Below are positions 43,894 through 52,045 of a stretch of DNA of 64,000 nucleotides, in pieces. The notes beneath the pieces were generated by a model. That model made no database searches, was not told the origin of the DNA, and saw only the letters and a program-made list of their open reading frames with translations. Numbering within the stretch: position 1 is the first letter of the stretch; each line of letters begins with the position of its first letter. The translations under genes were made by a program, and so were the position numbers. This DNA comes from Planctomycetota bacterium (lineage in GTDB: Bacteria; Planctomycetota; Brocadiia; Brocadiales; Brocadiaceae), in contig VGXV01000007.1 of the NCBI GenBank assembly GCA_016873165.1, forward strand, positions 1 to 64,000, read 5' to 3'.

Positions 43894-44556
43894 TTATACA
43901 CCGTTTTTACCCGCTATTTTTTCGATTGCCAGCAACCACGATTTTTTCTCAGCCTTTGTCTGTTCCCACCGGGAAGACGGATTCATCTTGCGAATAAAGC
44001 CTTCGGCGTCTGATTTAATCCGTGCGATCTGAGTAATTTGTGTATCAAATAAAAATTCCAGTAGCAATTCATCATCACTATAATCCATTAGTCTGATAAA
44101 GTGAGGCATGCAAGCGCCACAGCCGGATACATATTTTGGTTTAATATCATCATCTTCCAAAATGTTCGTCAGTTCCTTAAGATAACCTGCTTCTTTTTGC
44201 TTTAGCTCGTAACACAAAGGACATTTCATGACATTCTCTGCAGATAAAATATTTAAATTATGTTTGTGTTTGACGGAGTTTAACACTGCTATCAATTTTA
44301 CCAGCAAAACAATGCATACATTTGCTGTGCCGTAATGAGAGCTAATTCTTTGGAATTGCCAAAAATGGTAATTACAAAAACCTCCCGCGTTTACAAGGTG
44401 TATCCTTTGTTCCGAATCTCTATATGTCTCGCCGCTTTTCCCTGCCCATCGGCACAAACTGTCAAATTCATCCTGATATAACATTGCGCAGACAGGACAT
44501 CTTTCCGAAGAAAGGGCGCTGATAATTCGCGAATATATTTTGTTTGCTCTATCCAT
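43894..44556 (-). CDS. DUF6062-like cysteine-motif protein
   Basis: The 220-aa product carries four cysteine/histidine pairs spread along a helical protein: CPVC (about residues 20-23), CNYH (about 61-64), CPLC (about 112-115) and CGACMPH (about 145-151). The CPxC-then-CxxH order occurs twice, as if two zinc- or metal-binding units had arisen by duplication. This pattern fits the DUF6062 family of unknown function. Its start overlaps the end of the frameshifted zinc-ribbon/HEAT gene by 8 bases, showing tight coupling. Confidence 0.7.
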   Translation of the reverse strand: MDRANKIYSRIISALSSERCPVCAMLYQDEFDSLCRWAGKSGETYRDSEQRIHLVNAGGFCNYHFWQFQRISSHYGTANVCIVLLVKLIAVLNSVKHKHNLNILSAENVMKCPLCYELKQKEAGYLKELTNILEDDDIKPKYVSGCGACMPHFIRLMDYSDDELLLEFLFDTQITQIARIKSDAEGFIRKMNPSSRWEQTKAEKKSWLLAIEKIAGKNGV

Positions 44557-44934
44557 TTATTTTGATTCTTAATTCTATTAAGTCCTTCGCCCTTCTCTTA
44601 ACAACGCCCATATCTGACTCCATACAACCCATAATAAACTCTTTTGCCTCGGAAACTCCGATTTCATTCAGAGTTTCGAGAATCGCAGTCTTAAGAAAGA
44701 CACTGTCTTTTTTTTAAAGAGTGCAATAAGAGGTTCTACCGCTTTTTCACTTTTTAGCCTGCCGAGGATATTTATTGCCCGCAGAACCGTTTCCGGTTCC
44801 GTATGCCTTAGCGCATTGAGCAATTTTTCCTCGTAATCCATGTTTTCATATTTCACTATATCCGCATTACAGAAAGGGCATATTTTCTCAGCCTCATTTA
44901 TTTCATTCCAGCATTTCGGGCAATAGAATGTCAT
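44549..44934 (-). CDS. Zinc-ribbon/HEAT-repeat protein, requires a -1 frameshift
   Basis: From the ATG at 44934 the product starts MTFYCPKCWNEINEAEKICP (zinc ribbon with two CxxC pairs, CPKC and CPFC) and continues into a HEAT-like repeat (TVLRAINILGRLKSEKAVEP). In the plain frame it stops at 44668 after 88 aa with an unnatural Arg/Leu/Lys-rich end. A -1 shift at the run of eight A (44715-44708 on the - strand) restores a second HEAT-like repeat (DSVFLKTAILETLNEIGVS) to a stop at 44549, overlapping the next gene by 8 bases. The product would be about 128 aa. This is either a programmed shift or a one-base error. The start overlaps the gene before it (ATGA). Confidence 0.7.
44646..44718 (-). 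other. Candidate -1 frameshift site with downstream hairpin
   Basis: In zero frame the - strand reads TTT AAA AAA AAG (44718-44707), which contains the dnaX-type slippery heptamer A AAA AAG. A long imperfect hairpin follows about 26 bases later: CTCGAAACTC (44680-44671) pairs with GAGTTTCCGAG (44658-44648), one bulge. Slipping back one base opens exactly the frame that continues the HEAT repeat. Confidence 0.5.
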
Positions 44935-45194
44935 GTTGTTTTTCTTTGAAGCCTCTGTAATGCCTGGATATATCTTCGCCCAATAACTAAAGCAGCATCA
45001 TGCTTATATCTCTTTGAACACCATGAACATTCAATATAATTATCCGCTGCCCTCAGATTTGGTAAAATGCCGCTTTCTTCTGTACGCATCCCGAGGAGCG
45101 GAGATTGTTTTATGCTTTTAAAACTACTAAAAAAAACCTTACATTCTTTGTCATTGCCACATACCGGACAGATAAAAAAATTGTTTGCCTCCAT
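44931..45194 (-). CDS. Small zinc-ribbon protein, first gene behind a fluoride riboswitch
   Basis: The 87-aa product has CPVCGNDKEC near residue 9 and IECSWCSKRY near residue 54, two CxxC knuckles likely to bind one zinc ion, and a basic C-terminal helix (GRRYIQALQRLQRK). AAGGAGG lies seven bases before the ATG. It is 53 bases downstream of a fluoride aptamer and is followed by three genes with overlaps or short gaps. The role is unknown. Confidence 0.75.
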   Translation of the reverse strand: MEANNFFICPVCGNDKECKVFFSSFKSIKQSPLLGMRTEESGILPNLRAADNYIECSWCSKRYKHDAALVIGRRYIQALQRLQRKTT

Positions 45195-45247
45195 ATTAAA
45201 ACCTCCTTCATTAAATACTATAACAAACTAAACCACTATATATCTAA

Positions 45248-45292
45248 TAGGAGTTATCAGCTCACGATGGCAATAAGGCGAACTCCATCGCC
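45248..45292 (-). promoter_or_regulatory. Fluoride (crcB) riboswitch before the zinc-ribbon/DUF6062/ATPase operon
   Basis: On the - strand the RNA begins GGCGATGGAGTTCGCC and ends GCTGATAACTCCTA, close to the crcB consensus. GGCG (45292-45289) pairs with CGCC as the pseudoknot, GGAGTT with AACTCC (45255-45250) as P1, and a short P3 lies between. No terminator follows. The AACTCCT strand could instead pair with the ribosome site AAGGAGGTT at 45208-45200 (one bulge), which would make this a translational ON switch. The switching model is inference. Confidence 0.9.
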
Positions 45293-45318
45293 TCTTCCTT
45301 CAGAACCACAGCTTAATC

Positions 45319-47121
45319 CTACATCATTACCATATTTATTTGCTCCTGTTTTACGTCAATCAGATTAATGGCATTCCAAATATTTGTCAGTGTCTCTTTG
45401 TGATCTTCCAGTTTCTTAGTCTTGTCTGCCAATAACGCCAGCTCAATCCGTACAGACTCGTCTCCCGCCTTTCGTCTCTCCCTACCCTTTTGAATAGCCT
45501 GTTCTATTTGCTCTGTAAGATCGCTTCCAAGGTCTTTCAATTGTTTCGCATAGTGGTTAATGGTCTTGCAAATCCTTCCTGCAAGGTCTGAGCGTATTCT
45601 GCCGCAGTTTCGGCTTACATCAGAAGACACCCTTTCCATCATCTCGTGAAAAACCATCTTCCTGCTCAGGGATTTCGGCAGGAACGTACGCAGAATGGAC
45701 TTCACTTCTTCTTCGGTAGGCGCCGTATACTCCTGCACCATATAATAAAAACTATTGTCTTTCGTCAGCTCCACGGCAAATTCCGCCTGATCCATAGTTA
45801 CCTCAAAGAGCACCTCAGCAGCCGCTTTAAACTCCTGTATGATATCGTTGGAACGTTTTGTAAAACGGTTAAAAGCCTCCTGAATAGTATTTGAAATCGC
45901 CAGCTCGGAATCTTTTCTGAATACATCGAATCCCCTGACGATCTCCTCTTTGATAGCCTTTTGCATCTCATCCCGAAGAACTGTCGGGCTTAGCCCGAAA
46001 TTTTTCTCATAGAAATCCGTAAGACATTGTTTTATTCTCGGGGTTTCTTTTTCTTCCAAAGCCTTCAGCATATTCTCCACTTTCAGACACAACTTGTCGG
46101 ATTCTCCCTTGAGCAGATACGTAATATCATCTCTGTCCTGTTTCAGGTTTGCAACCAATTTATGAAAGGTGTTTAGTTTCTCCTCTAATTCTTCACTGGA
46201 AGCCTCCAGGGTTCGCTTCTCAATAGCTATCTGAGATAATTTCCGGGAGATAAACCGTTGTGTCCTGGATATTGCTGTATTCAGAACAACCTTCCCTTTT
46301 TCTGAAGAAAGAAAACTCTCCAGCTCATCTGCAAGTTCCAAAAGACCGCTCTGTGAAAACTGAACATCGTTATTCATTATTTTTGCCTTCAGCGCTTCTC
46401 TTGCAGATATAGGCCAGATTTTATGCACGGTAAATCCCATCTCCTCCAATACCTGTTTATTAAACTGAGAAATTTCCTTAATCTCTTCTGCCGTCAGATT
46501 ATCAATTTTATTCAGCACGAAGAATATCTTCTGGGTGGAATCTTTGATGGTATCAAGCAGTTCCTTTTCTGCCTGTGAAATAGGAACATCGGCGCTCATC
46601 AGAAATAATGCGGCATCGAGGTGGTCTAAAAATTCATACGTCGTTTCCGTATTATGCAGAAAGGTTGACCCTACACCCGGAGTATCGACCAGCAACATGC
46701 CCTTTTCAAGAGAAGGAGACGGATATTCAATGAACGCACATCGTACCCCGCGAATATTCCGCGGATTCTCCTTCTCGGTAACATAGCAGGAAAGTTCTTC
46801 CACACTGATTTTCTTTTGACTGCCATCTTCCATAAAGATAGTGCATCTGATTTCTTTGCCAAATTTCAGGATCGTCACGATAGAGGTGAGCGGCACTACC
46901 GATGACGGGAGTATCTCTTTGCCAATGAGGCTGTTGATAAGCGTCGTTTTCCCCCTTTTAAACTGACCCAAAATCACCAAATTGAAGCTGTTCGTTATCA
47001 ATTGCTCTCTGACCATAGCAAGTTGGTTGTTTCCAGCCCCCGCATCGTCTTTTGATAAGGTCTCTGTTTTTTCAATAACACTCAATATTTCTTTTTTATG
47101 TTCCACGAATTTTTCTAACAT
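45319..47121 (-). CDS. Bacterial dynamin-like GTPase, behind a fluoride riboswitch
   Basis: The 600-aa product has a dynamin-type GTPase domain (about residues 45-290): G1 GQFKRGKTT, G2 Thr in VPLTSIVT, G3 DTPGVGS and G4 NKID. Long coiled-coil helices forming the neck and trunk follow (about 290-600). No strong transmembrane segment is seen. Bacterial dynamins bind and remodel or repair membranes; in an anammox cell the anammoxosome membrane is one possible target (inference). The start has GGAGG about 12 bases upstream, a rather long spacing. Two terminators and a fluoride aptamer lie in its leader. Confidence 0.85.
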   Translation of the reverse strand: MLEKFVEHKKEILSVIEKTETLSKDDAGAGNNQLAMVREQLITNSFNLVILGQFKRGKTTLINSLIGKEILPSSVVPLTSIVTILKFGKEIRCTIFMEDGSQKKISVEELSCYVTEKENPRNIRGVRCAFIEYPSPSLEKGMLLVDTPGVGSTFLHNTETTYEFLDHLDAALFLMSADVPISQAEKELLDTIKDSTQKIFFVLNKIDNLTAEEIKEISQFNKQVLEEMGFTVHKIWPISAREALKAKIMNNDVQFSQSGLLELADELESFLSSEKGKVVLNTAISRTQRFISRKLSQIAIEKRTLEASSEELEEKLNTFHKLVANLKQDRDDITYLLKGESDKLCLKVENMLKALEEKETPRIKQCLTDFYEKNFGLSPTVLRDEMQKAIKEEIVRGFDVFRKDSELAISNTIQEAFNRFTKRSNDIIQEFKAAAEVLFEVTMDQAEFAVELTKDNSFYYMVQEYTAPTEEEVKSILRTFLPKSLSRKMVFHEMMERVSSDVSRNCGRIRSDLAGRICKTINHYAKQLKDLGSDLTEQIEQAIQKGRERRKAGDESVRIELALLADKTKKLEDHKETLTNIWNAINLIDVKQEQINMVMM

Positions 47122-47185
47122 GAAACTTCAAATCCTCCATAAAATAAATGGATATGCTCATCTCCCTGATGGAAAAACATAACAG

Positions 47186-47225
47186 AAAAACCCCTGCCAA
47201 CACTATTTGTTTGACAGGGGTTTTT
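47186..47225 (-). terminator. Second tandem terminator in the dynamin leader
   Basis: On the - strand 47225-47211 pairs with 47200-47186 over 15 positions, including one G/U wobble that is valid only for the - strand RNA, and ends in five U. Sequence and layout copy the terminator 10 bases upstream, so the two probably arose by duplication. Confidence 0.85.
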
Positions 47226-47231
47226 CAAAAT

Positions 47232-47269
47232 AAAAAAACTCCTGCCAAACGAAATCTTTGACAGGAGTT
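47232..47269 (-). terminator. Riboswitch-controlled terminator in the dynamin leader
   Basis: On the - strand AACTCCTGTCAAA (47269-47257) pairs with TTTGGCAGGAGTT (47249-47237) and seven U follow in total. Its first six bases are also the 3' strand of aptamer helix P1, so fluoride-bound aptamer and terminator exclude each other, the classic ON-switch design. Confidence 0.9.
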
Positions 47270-47307
47270 ATTAGCCACAATAGCAGCGATTAAGCGAACT
47301 CCATCGC
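47262..47307 (-). promoter_or_regulatory. Fluoride (crcB) riboswitch before the dynamin-like gene
   Basis: On the - strand the RNA starts GCGATGGAGTTCGC and ends GGCTAATAACTCCTG. GCG/CGC forms the pseudoknot, GGAGTT/AACTCC forms P1, and GCTGC/GTGGC forms P3. The order and conserved bases match the crcB class. It overlaps the terminator at 47232-47269. The rest of 47308-47533 holds no gene. Confidence 0.9.
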
Positions 47308-47533
47308 ATACACTTTTATTTCAGCAATCGAGAATCGAGGGTAATGATACTCACTCTTTCATCTGTTGTCAAACACATTTTTTTCCCTTTTTCATACCGA
47401 GTTGCCTTTTACCCCATTATTATAAGTTTCCCTGAATCACGTATCTATTTTTTATCAGAATACAACCTCTGACACTCAAAAAAGTAGGAATTGTGTATGC
47501 TATTTAATCCGTAAAATATAATCCATTACTTCT

Positions 47534-47890
47534 TCAAGTAATATTGCCTAATTCTGGTATTACAGATTGAACTATTTCGCCCGATGAGACGTGCTTATGA
47601 GAATTGAAGTTTAACCGTGGTGTATGGTCAGCATTGTCGTATCTGAATATTAGCTTTCCATCTATTTGTTGAAAATGAAAAGAATAAGTAAGTTTTTCGA
47701 TCTTATATCTGACGTCGAGATATTCTGTAAAAAATAATTTTGAATCGTCAATAAATGTTATGACACCTTTTGTTACCCCAATTTTTTCAGTCCTGCTGTC
47801 AATGTGTAAATCTGTATCAATTATTAAATTGGTTTTGGAATATTCCTCTATACCCTTTACAAGGTTGGCGAAATATTCAGTGAGCAACAT
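47534..47890 (-). CDS. TumE-type toxin (DUF6516-like)
   Basis: The 118-aa product has the pattern of the TumE toxin family: an N-terminal helix, then FIDDSKLFFTEYLDVRYKIEKLTYSFHFQ and FRYDNADHTPRLNFNSHKHV, with conserved Tyr, Asp, His and Arg. TumE proteins are predicted RNA-targeting toxins neutralised by the TumA antitoxin encoded just upstream. It overlaps that gene by 14 bases, standard for type II pairs. The molecular target is not established from sequence. Confidence 0.75.
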   Translation of the reverse strand: MLLTEYFANLVKGIEEYSKTNLIIDTDLHIDSRTEKIGVTKGVITFIDDSKLFFTEYLDVRYKIEKLTYSFHFQQIDGKLIFRYDNADHTPRLNFNSHKHVSSGEIVQSVIPELGNIT

Positions 47891-48173
47891 ACTCTATTTC
47901 TTTGAGTTTTCTCAGGTCTTCCATTACCTTTTCCCTTATCTTTAATTCGCCTGCCCATTCTATATATTCCCGGTCGCCTTTTTTCAGGTCTTCGGCGGAA
48001 AATTCCTTCTGAAATACTTCTGATGATACATCATACTCAGTTTCAAATTTTTCAATTTGCATGTTTGTTTTACTCAAGCCGATCTCGAGTCTTTTGATTT
48101 CAGCAGAAATTGCCGCCCGAATAATGTCAACAACTCCATCCTCTTTGTCAGATTGAATTTGTAATTTTATCAT
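47877..48173 (-). CDS. TumA-type antitoxin
   Basis: The 98-aa product is mostly helical and charged, with IRAAISAEIKRLEIGLSKTN forming a coiled-coil arm and EYIEWAGELKIREKVMEDLR at the C-terminus, a motif set seen in antitoxins paired with TumE. AAGGAGG lies seven bases before the ATG. It lies 47 bases after the smc stop. No separate DNA-binding domain is obvious. Confidence 0.7.
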   Translation of the reverse strand: MIKLQIQSDKEDGVVDIIRAAISAEIKRLEIGLSKTNMQIEKFETEYDVSSEVFQKEFSAEDLKKGDREYIEWAGELKIREKVMEDLRKLKEIEYVAH

Positions 48174-48220
48174 GCAAAAACCTCCTTATCATGCAAATCA
48201 TATACTACCTACATTGCGTA

Positions 48221-51200
48221 TTACGCAACCTTTTTCTCAATCTCCTCAAATTTCACCGCAATCTTTTTTGATACCCCTGGTTCCTGCATGGTAATGCCAT
48301 ACAGCACGTCTGCAATGCTCATAGTAACTTTATTGTGTGTAATCATGAGAAACTGTGTTTCTTTGGTAAATTCCTTTACGATAAGATTGAATCTATTAAT
48401 ATTATTTTCGTCAAGAGCGGCATCTACCTCATCAAGAATGCAAAAGGGGCTTGGTTTTGTCTGAAATACAGAAAACAGCAAGGCCACAGTGATCATCACC
48501 TTTTCTCCCCCGGAAAGGAGGGTAATAGACCGAAGCTCTTTGTTCGGCGGCTGAGCCACTATTTCAATTCCCGCTTCCAGTATATCAACATTTTCTTCCA
48601 GAAGTATATCTGCCTTTCCTCCGCCAAACAACTTCCTGAACATCATTTGGAAATTTTCCCGAACTTCATGGAAGGTTTTTTCAAAGGCTTCGCGGCTTGT
48701 ATGATTAATTTTTTTTATCAGATTCTGCAAACTCTCATGCGATTTTTCGAGGTCTTCTTTCTGATTGAGAAGAAAGCTTTCCCTGTTTTCAAGATCTTCC
48801 TGCTCAGCAATGGCTTCCAGATTCACATTGCCCAGACGCTCAACTTTTTCCTGCAAGTCTTCAATTTCAGCGGAAATCGCATTCCAAAACTCCTCCGGAG
48901 AGACAGCAGACTGTTCCTGCTTTTCCTTCAAATTGCCGAGTTCCTTCTCAATTTCTTCCCGGTTATTATACAATTCGGAAATCTCGATTTTGTATTCTTC
49001 CCTTATTCGTTCTTCAAGATTAGATATGCGAATCTGATATTCATTTTCTTTAAATCTTAATTCCTGCAGATTTTGTTCTATAGTGCCGTATTCTGTCTGA
49101 TTTCCTTCCAGGGAAGTCCTTAATTCAGCAGCATGGCAATCATTTCTTTCTATTTCTGCTTCCAGATTTTCTGCTCTTTCGTCCAGAACTATTTTTTCCG
49201 ATTGTAGTTCCTCGATATGCTGTCCCAGGTTGTTAATCTCTATTTTCGCGTCAGATATTTTTTGCTGGCAACTTTTATATTCATCCGCAATGTCCTGAAC
49301 CTGTGCTTCCATTTCGCGCTGGTCTGATTGAAGTTTATTCAATGCCGCTGTTATGCTGTCTTTTTTCTCTTCTTTCTGAGCAAGTATCACTTTTAAAGAC
49401 ATGATCTCTTCCTGTATTTCTTTCTTTATCACTTCTTTTTCTTTAACAAGCATCGAGGTCTCTTCGATTTGTTGCTCTAGTGCTTCATGATGCTGGCTAA
49501 GGGCGTCCAATCTCTCCCGCAATGATACTTCACGCCCATGCGCGCTTTCTATTTCACCGTTTATTTCTTCCAGTTCATCTTCGTTTATCTTTACCTCTGC
49601 CAGAAGTTCTTCCTGTTTCTGTTTATTTTGCGAAAGTTCATTATCCTTTGAAATTTTCAATAAGTTCAACTGCTCTATTTTTACTGCCAGTCGGGCAGTT
49701 TCTTCCTCAAGACCGCTAAGCTCGCTTACGTAATTATGTTTTTCCTTTTCCAATCTGCCGGATTCTTCCTGTATCCGGAGCAAATCGTTCTCAATTTGGT
49801 TCAGTTCACTTCTGCGGGAAATAATGCCCACCTGCCCCTGTTTTCTGCCACCGCTGATTGTTCCATCCGATCCGAATAACTCTCCGTTAAGAGTTACACA
49901 ACAGACACAATGCCCCTGATTATTCAAACCCATCGCGGCATCAAGGTTTTCGACAACAACGATATTGCCTAAAAAACCATCTATTACACTGCGAATATCT
50001 TCTCTGCTCGTAACAAGACGGCTTGCGACTCCGATGGTATTTGGGTTTTGTAGAATTTCCTCATTGAGTGAAGGTTGTCCATGCATGCGGTCCAGTGGGA
50101 AAAAAATGGCATTTCCTTTTTGATGTTCTTGCAAATAAGCAAGCGCTTTTACGGCATTTTGTGTGGTATCAACGACGATACCCTGAACTTTATCCCCCAA
50201 TGCGGCTTCTATCGCACGAGCGTACGGCAAATCAACTTTCAGCATATCAACGATCATACCTTGCATACCTTTCAGGATAGAATCTGTTTTCCGCGATTCC
50301 TCAATAATAAACTTTGCCCCGGATTCTATTCCCTCTGCACGCGTTTCATAATCCATCAATACTTCATAACGTGATTTTTTACTGCTTTGCAATTGCTTCT
50401 TCAGGTTAATTTGTTCTTCTAAGGTACGAATTATAGTGACAATTTCCTGTATGCGGCCTTTTGAGGTGGATAAATTTTTTTCTAAATTATCATATTCTGC
50501 CACAAGCGAATTTTTTTCATTTACGGTAGTCTCGTATTTCGATTTCAATATATTCACAGAAGAATTAATTTCATCCTGCCTCTTTTGAAGCCGTATTCCT
50601 CTGTTTTTTAATGCCTCTTTTTCCATTGTTAAACTGCCGATTTCGTTTTGCACTCCGGACTCTTTCTGGAGAATCGCAATAACCTCTGATTTTTTTTCTT
50701 CCATACCCTGATACAACATATCGCATTCGAGATTTATTTGTTTGCCGGAAATCTCTTTTTTCTGATAATCGTTTTGTATTGTTATGATATCCTGTTCTAA
50801 TATATCCAGCATTTCTTTCGATTTTACAACGTTATTTTTTGTTTCAAATATCTTATTTTCCAGTGTCTTTTGTTGATCTACAAGTTTTTCAAGCCGGGAT
50901 TCCAGTTCTTTAATGCGTTCGGTATCATATTGTATCCTGTCACGGTCTTTTGATATTTGCGCTTCAAGATTAATTTTTTCCGCCCTCAATTCTGTTGATT
51001 GCAATTCCAATTGTTCTAATATATCTTCGACTTCATGTATCTGTATTTTAAGATTGTCTATAATCGCGGTTAGCTTTTGTTTTTGTTCTTCTCTCTGGTG
51101 TATCTGTTCAGAAATAGATATCTTTTTATCATTAAGTTCACCATAATTTTTGAGAGAAAGCCCTACTTTCAGCTTTTTCAATTGTTCTCTGTATTCCTGA

Positions 51201-51844
51201 TATTTCCTTGCCTTTGATGCCTGGAGTTTTATGGAACGAAGCTGTTTTTGCAGTTCCTCAATAATATCGCCTACCCGCAATAAATTTTGCTCCACATGTT
51301 CCAGTTTGGATAAGGTCGCTTTTTTCTGTAATTTAAATCTGCTGATTCCAGCGGCCTCCTCAAACAAAACTCTCCTTTCATTGGCATTTGCTCTGAGCAA
51401 AGCATCCACATTTCCCTGTTCAATCACCGAATAGGCATTCGAACCAAAACCCGTATCCACAAAAAGTTCCCGGATATCTTTTAGCCTGCTGTTTTGTTTG
51501 TTAATGAGATATTCTGATTCCCCGGAAGCATATAGCCGCCGCGTGATACATACTTCAGAATATTCGAGGGGCAACATTCCCTTATTGTTCAAAATAGTCA
51601 ACGACACTTCCGCATAGCCAAGAGAGGGTCTTTTTTCTGTGCCGTTAAATATAACATCCGACATTTCATTGCCCCGCAGAGACTTTACGCTTTGTTCGCC
51701 CAATACCCATTTAACCGCATCTACAATGTTGCTCTTACCGCATCCATTGGGTCCGACAATAACATTTATCCCATCCTCAAAAACAACTTCTGTTTTTTCA
51801 GCAAATGATTTAAACCCAAATAATTCCAACTTCTTTAATTTCAT
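48221..51844 (-). CDS. smc: Chromosome segregation protein SMC
   Basis: SMC dimers, with ScpA and ScpB, extrude DNA loops to compact and separate chromosomes. The 1207-aa product has Walker A GPNGCGKSN at residues 32-40, two long coiled coils, a hinge (about 510-650) and a C-terminal head with the ABC signature LLSGGEKVM and Walker B FCILDEVDAALDENN. Length is standard. scpA lies 8 kb away on the same strand; scpB is not seen here. A terminator precedes it, and no clear promoter or ribosome site was found close to the ATG. Confidence 0.98.
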   Translation of the reverse strand: MKLKKLELFGFKSFAEKTEVVFEDGINVIVGPNGCGKSNIVDAVKWVLGEQSVKSLRGNEMSDVIFNGTEKRPSLGYAEVSLTILNNKGMLPLEYSEVCITRRLYASGESEYLINKQNSRLKDIRELFVDTGFGSNAYSVIEQGNVDALLRANANERRVLFEEAAGISRFKLQKKATLSKLEHVEQNLLRVGDIIEELQKQLRSIKLQASKARKYQEYREQLKKLKVGLSLKNYGELNDKKISISEQIHQREEQKQKLTAIIDNLKIQIHEVEDILEQLELQSTELRAEKINLEAQISKDRDRIQYDTERIKELESRLEKLVDQQKTLENKIFETKNNVVKSKEMLDILEQDIITIQNDYQKKEISGKQINLECDMLYQGMEEKKSEVIAILQKESGVQNEIGSLTMEKEALKNRGIRLQKRQDEINSSVNILKSKYETTVNEKNSLVAEYDNLEKNLSTSKGRIQEIVTIIRTLEEQINLKKQLQSSKKSRYEVLMDYETRAEGIESGAKFIIEESRKTDSILKGMQGMIVDMLKVDLPYARAIEAALGDKVQGIVVDTTQNAVKALAYLQEHQKGNAIFFPLDRMHGQPSLNEEILQNPNTIGVASRLVTSREDIRSVIDGFLGNIVVVENLDAAMGLNNQGHCVCCVTLNGELFGSDGTISGGRKQGQVGIISRRSELNQIENDLLRIQEESGRLEKEKHNYVSELSGLEEETARLAVKIEQLNLLKISKDNELSQNKQKQEELLAEVKINEDELEEINGEIESAHGREVSLRERLDALSQHHEALEQQIEETSMLVKEKEVIKKEIQEEIMSLKVILAQKEEKKDSITAALNKLQSDQREMEAQVQDIADEYKSCQQKISDAKIEINNLGQHIEELQSEKIVLDERAENLEAEIERNDCHAAELRTSLEGNQTEYGTIEQNLQELRFKENEYQIRISNLEERIREEYKIEISELYNNREEIEKELGNLKEKQEQSAVSPEEFWNAISAEIEDLQEKVERLGNVNLEAIAEQEDLENRESFLLNQKEDLEKSHESLQNLIKKINHTSREAFEKTFHEVRENFQMMFRKLFGGGKADILLEENVDILEAGIEIVAQPPNKELRSITLLSGGEKVMITVALLFSVFQTKPSPFCILDEVDAALDENNINRFNLIVKEFTKETQFLMITHNKVTMSIADVLYGITMQEPGVSKKIAVKFEEIEKKVA

Positions 51845-51881
51845 AACAGTGTGCTATAATTTTAAAAATACAGACAAAGAA

Positions 51882-51908
51882 GGGCGTTTCGATCGAATCG
51901 AAACGCCC
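51882..51908. terminator. Hairpin between the histone-like gene and smc
   Basis: GGGCGTTTCGAT (51882-51893) and ATCGAAACGCCC (51897-51908) form a perfect 12-bp stem with a 3-base loop. On the - strand TTCTTTG follows, a weak T-run, so it probably terminates the histone-like gene. Confidence 0.65.
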
Positions 51909-52045
51909 TCTCCCCATTACACATTTATTGGTCCCACACCAATAAAAATACAAATGCAAAACTGTTTTGTCTCTAATAACATGTATGCATAAATACTTTA
52001 AAATGCATGTATTAACTAAGATATAATTATTGATAAAACACACTA

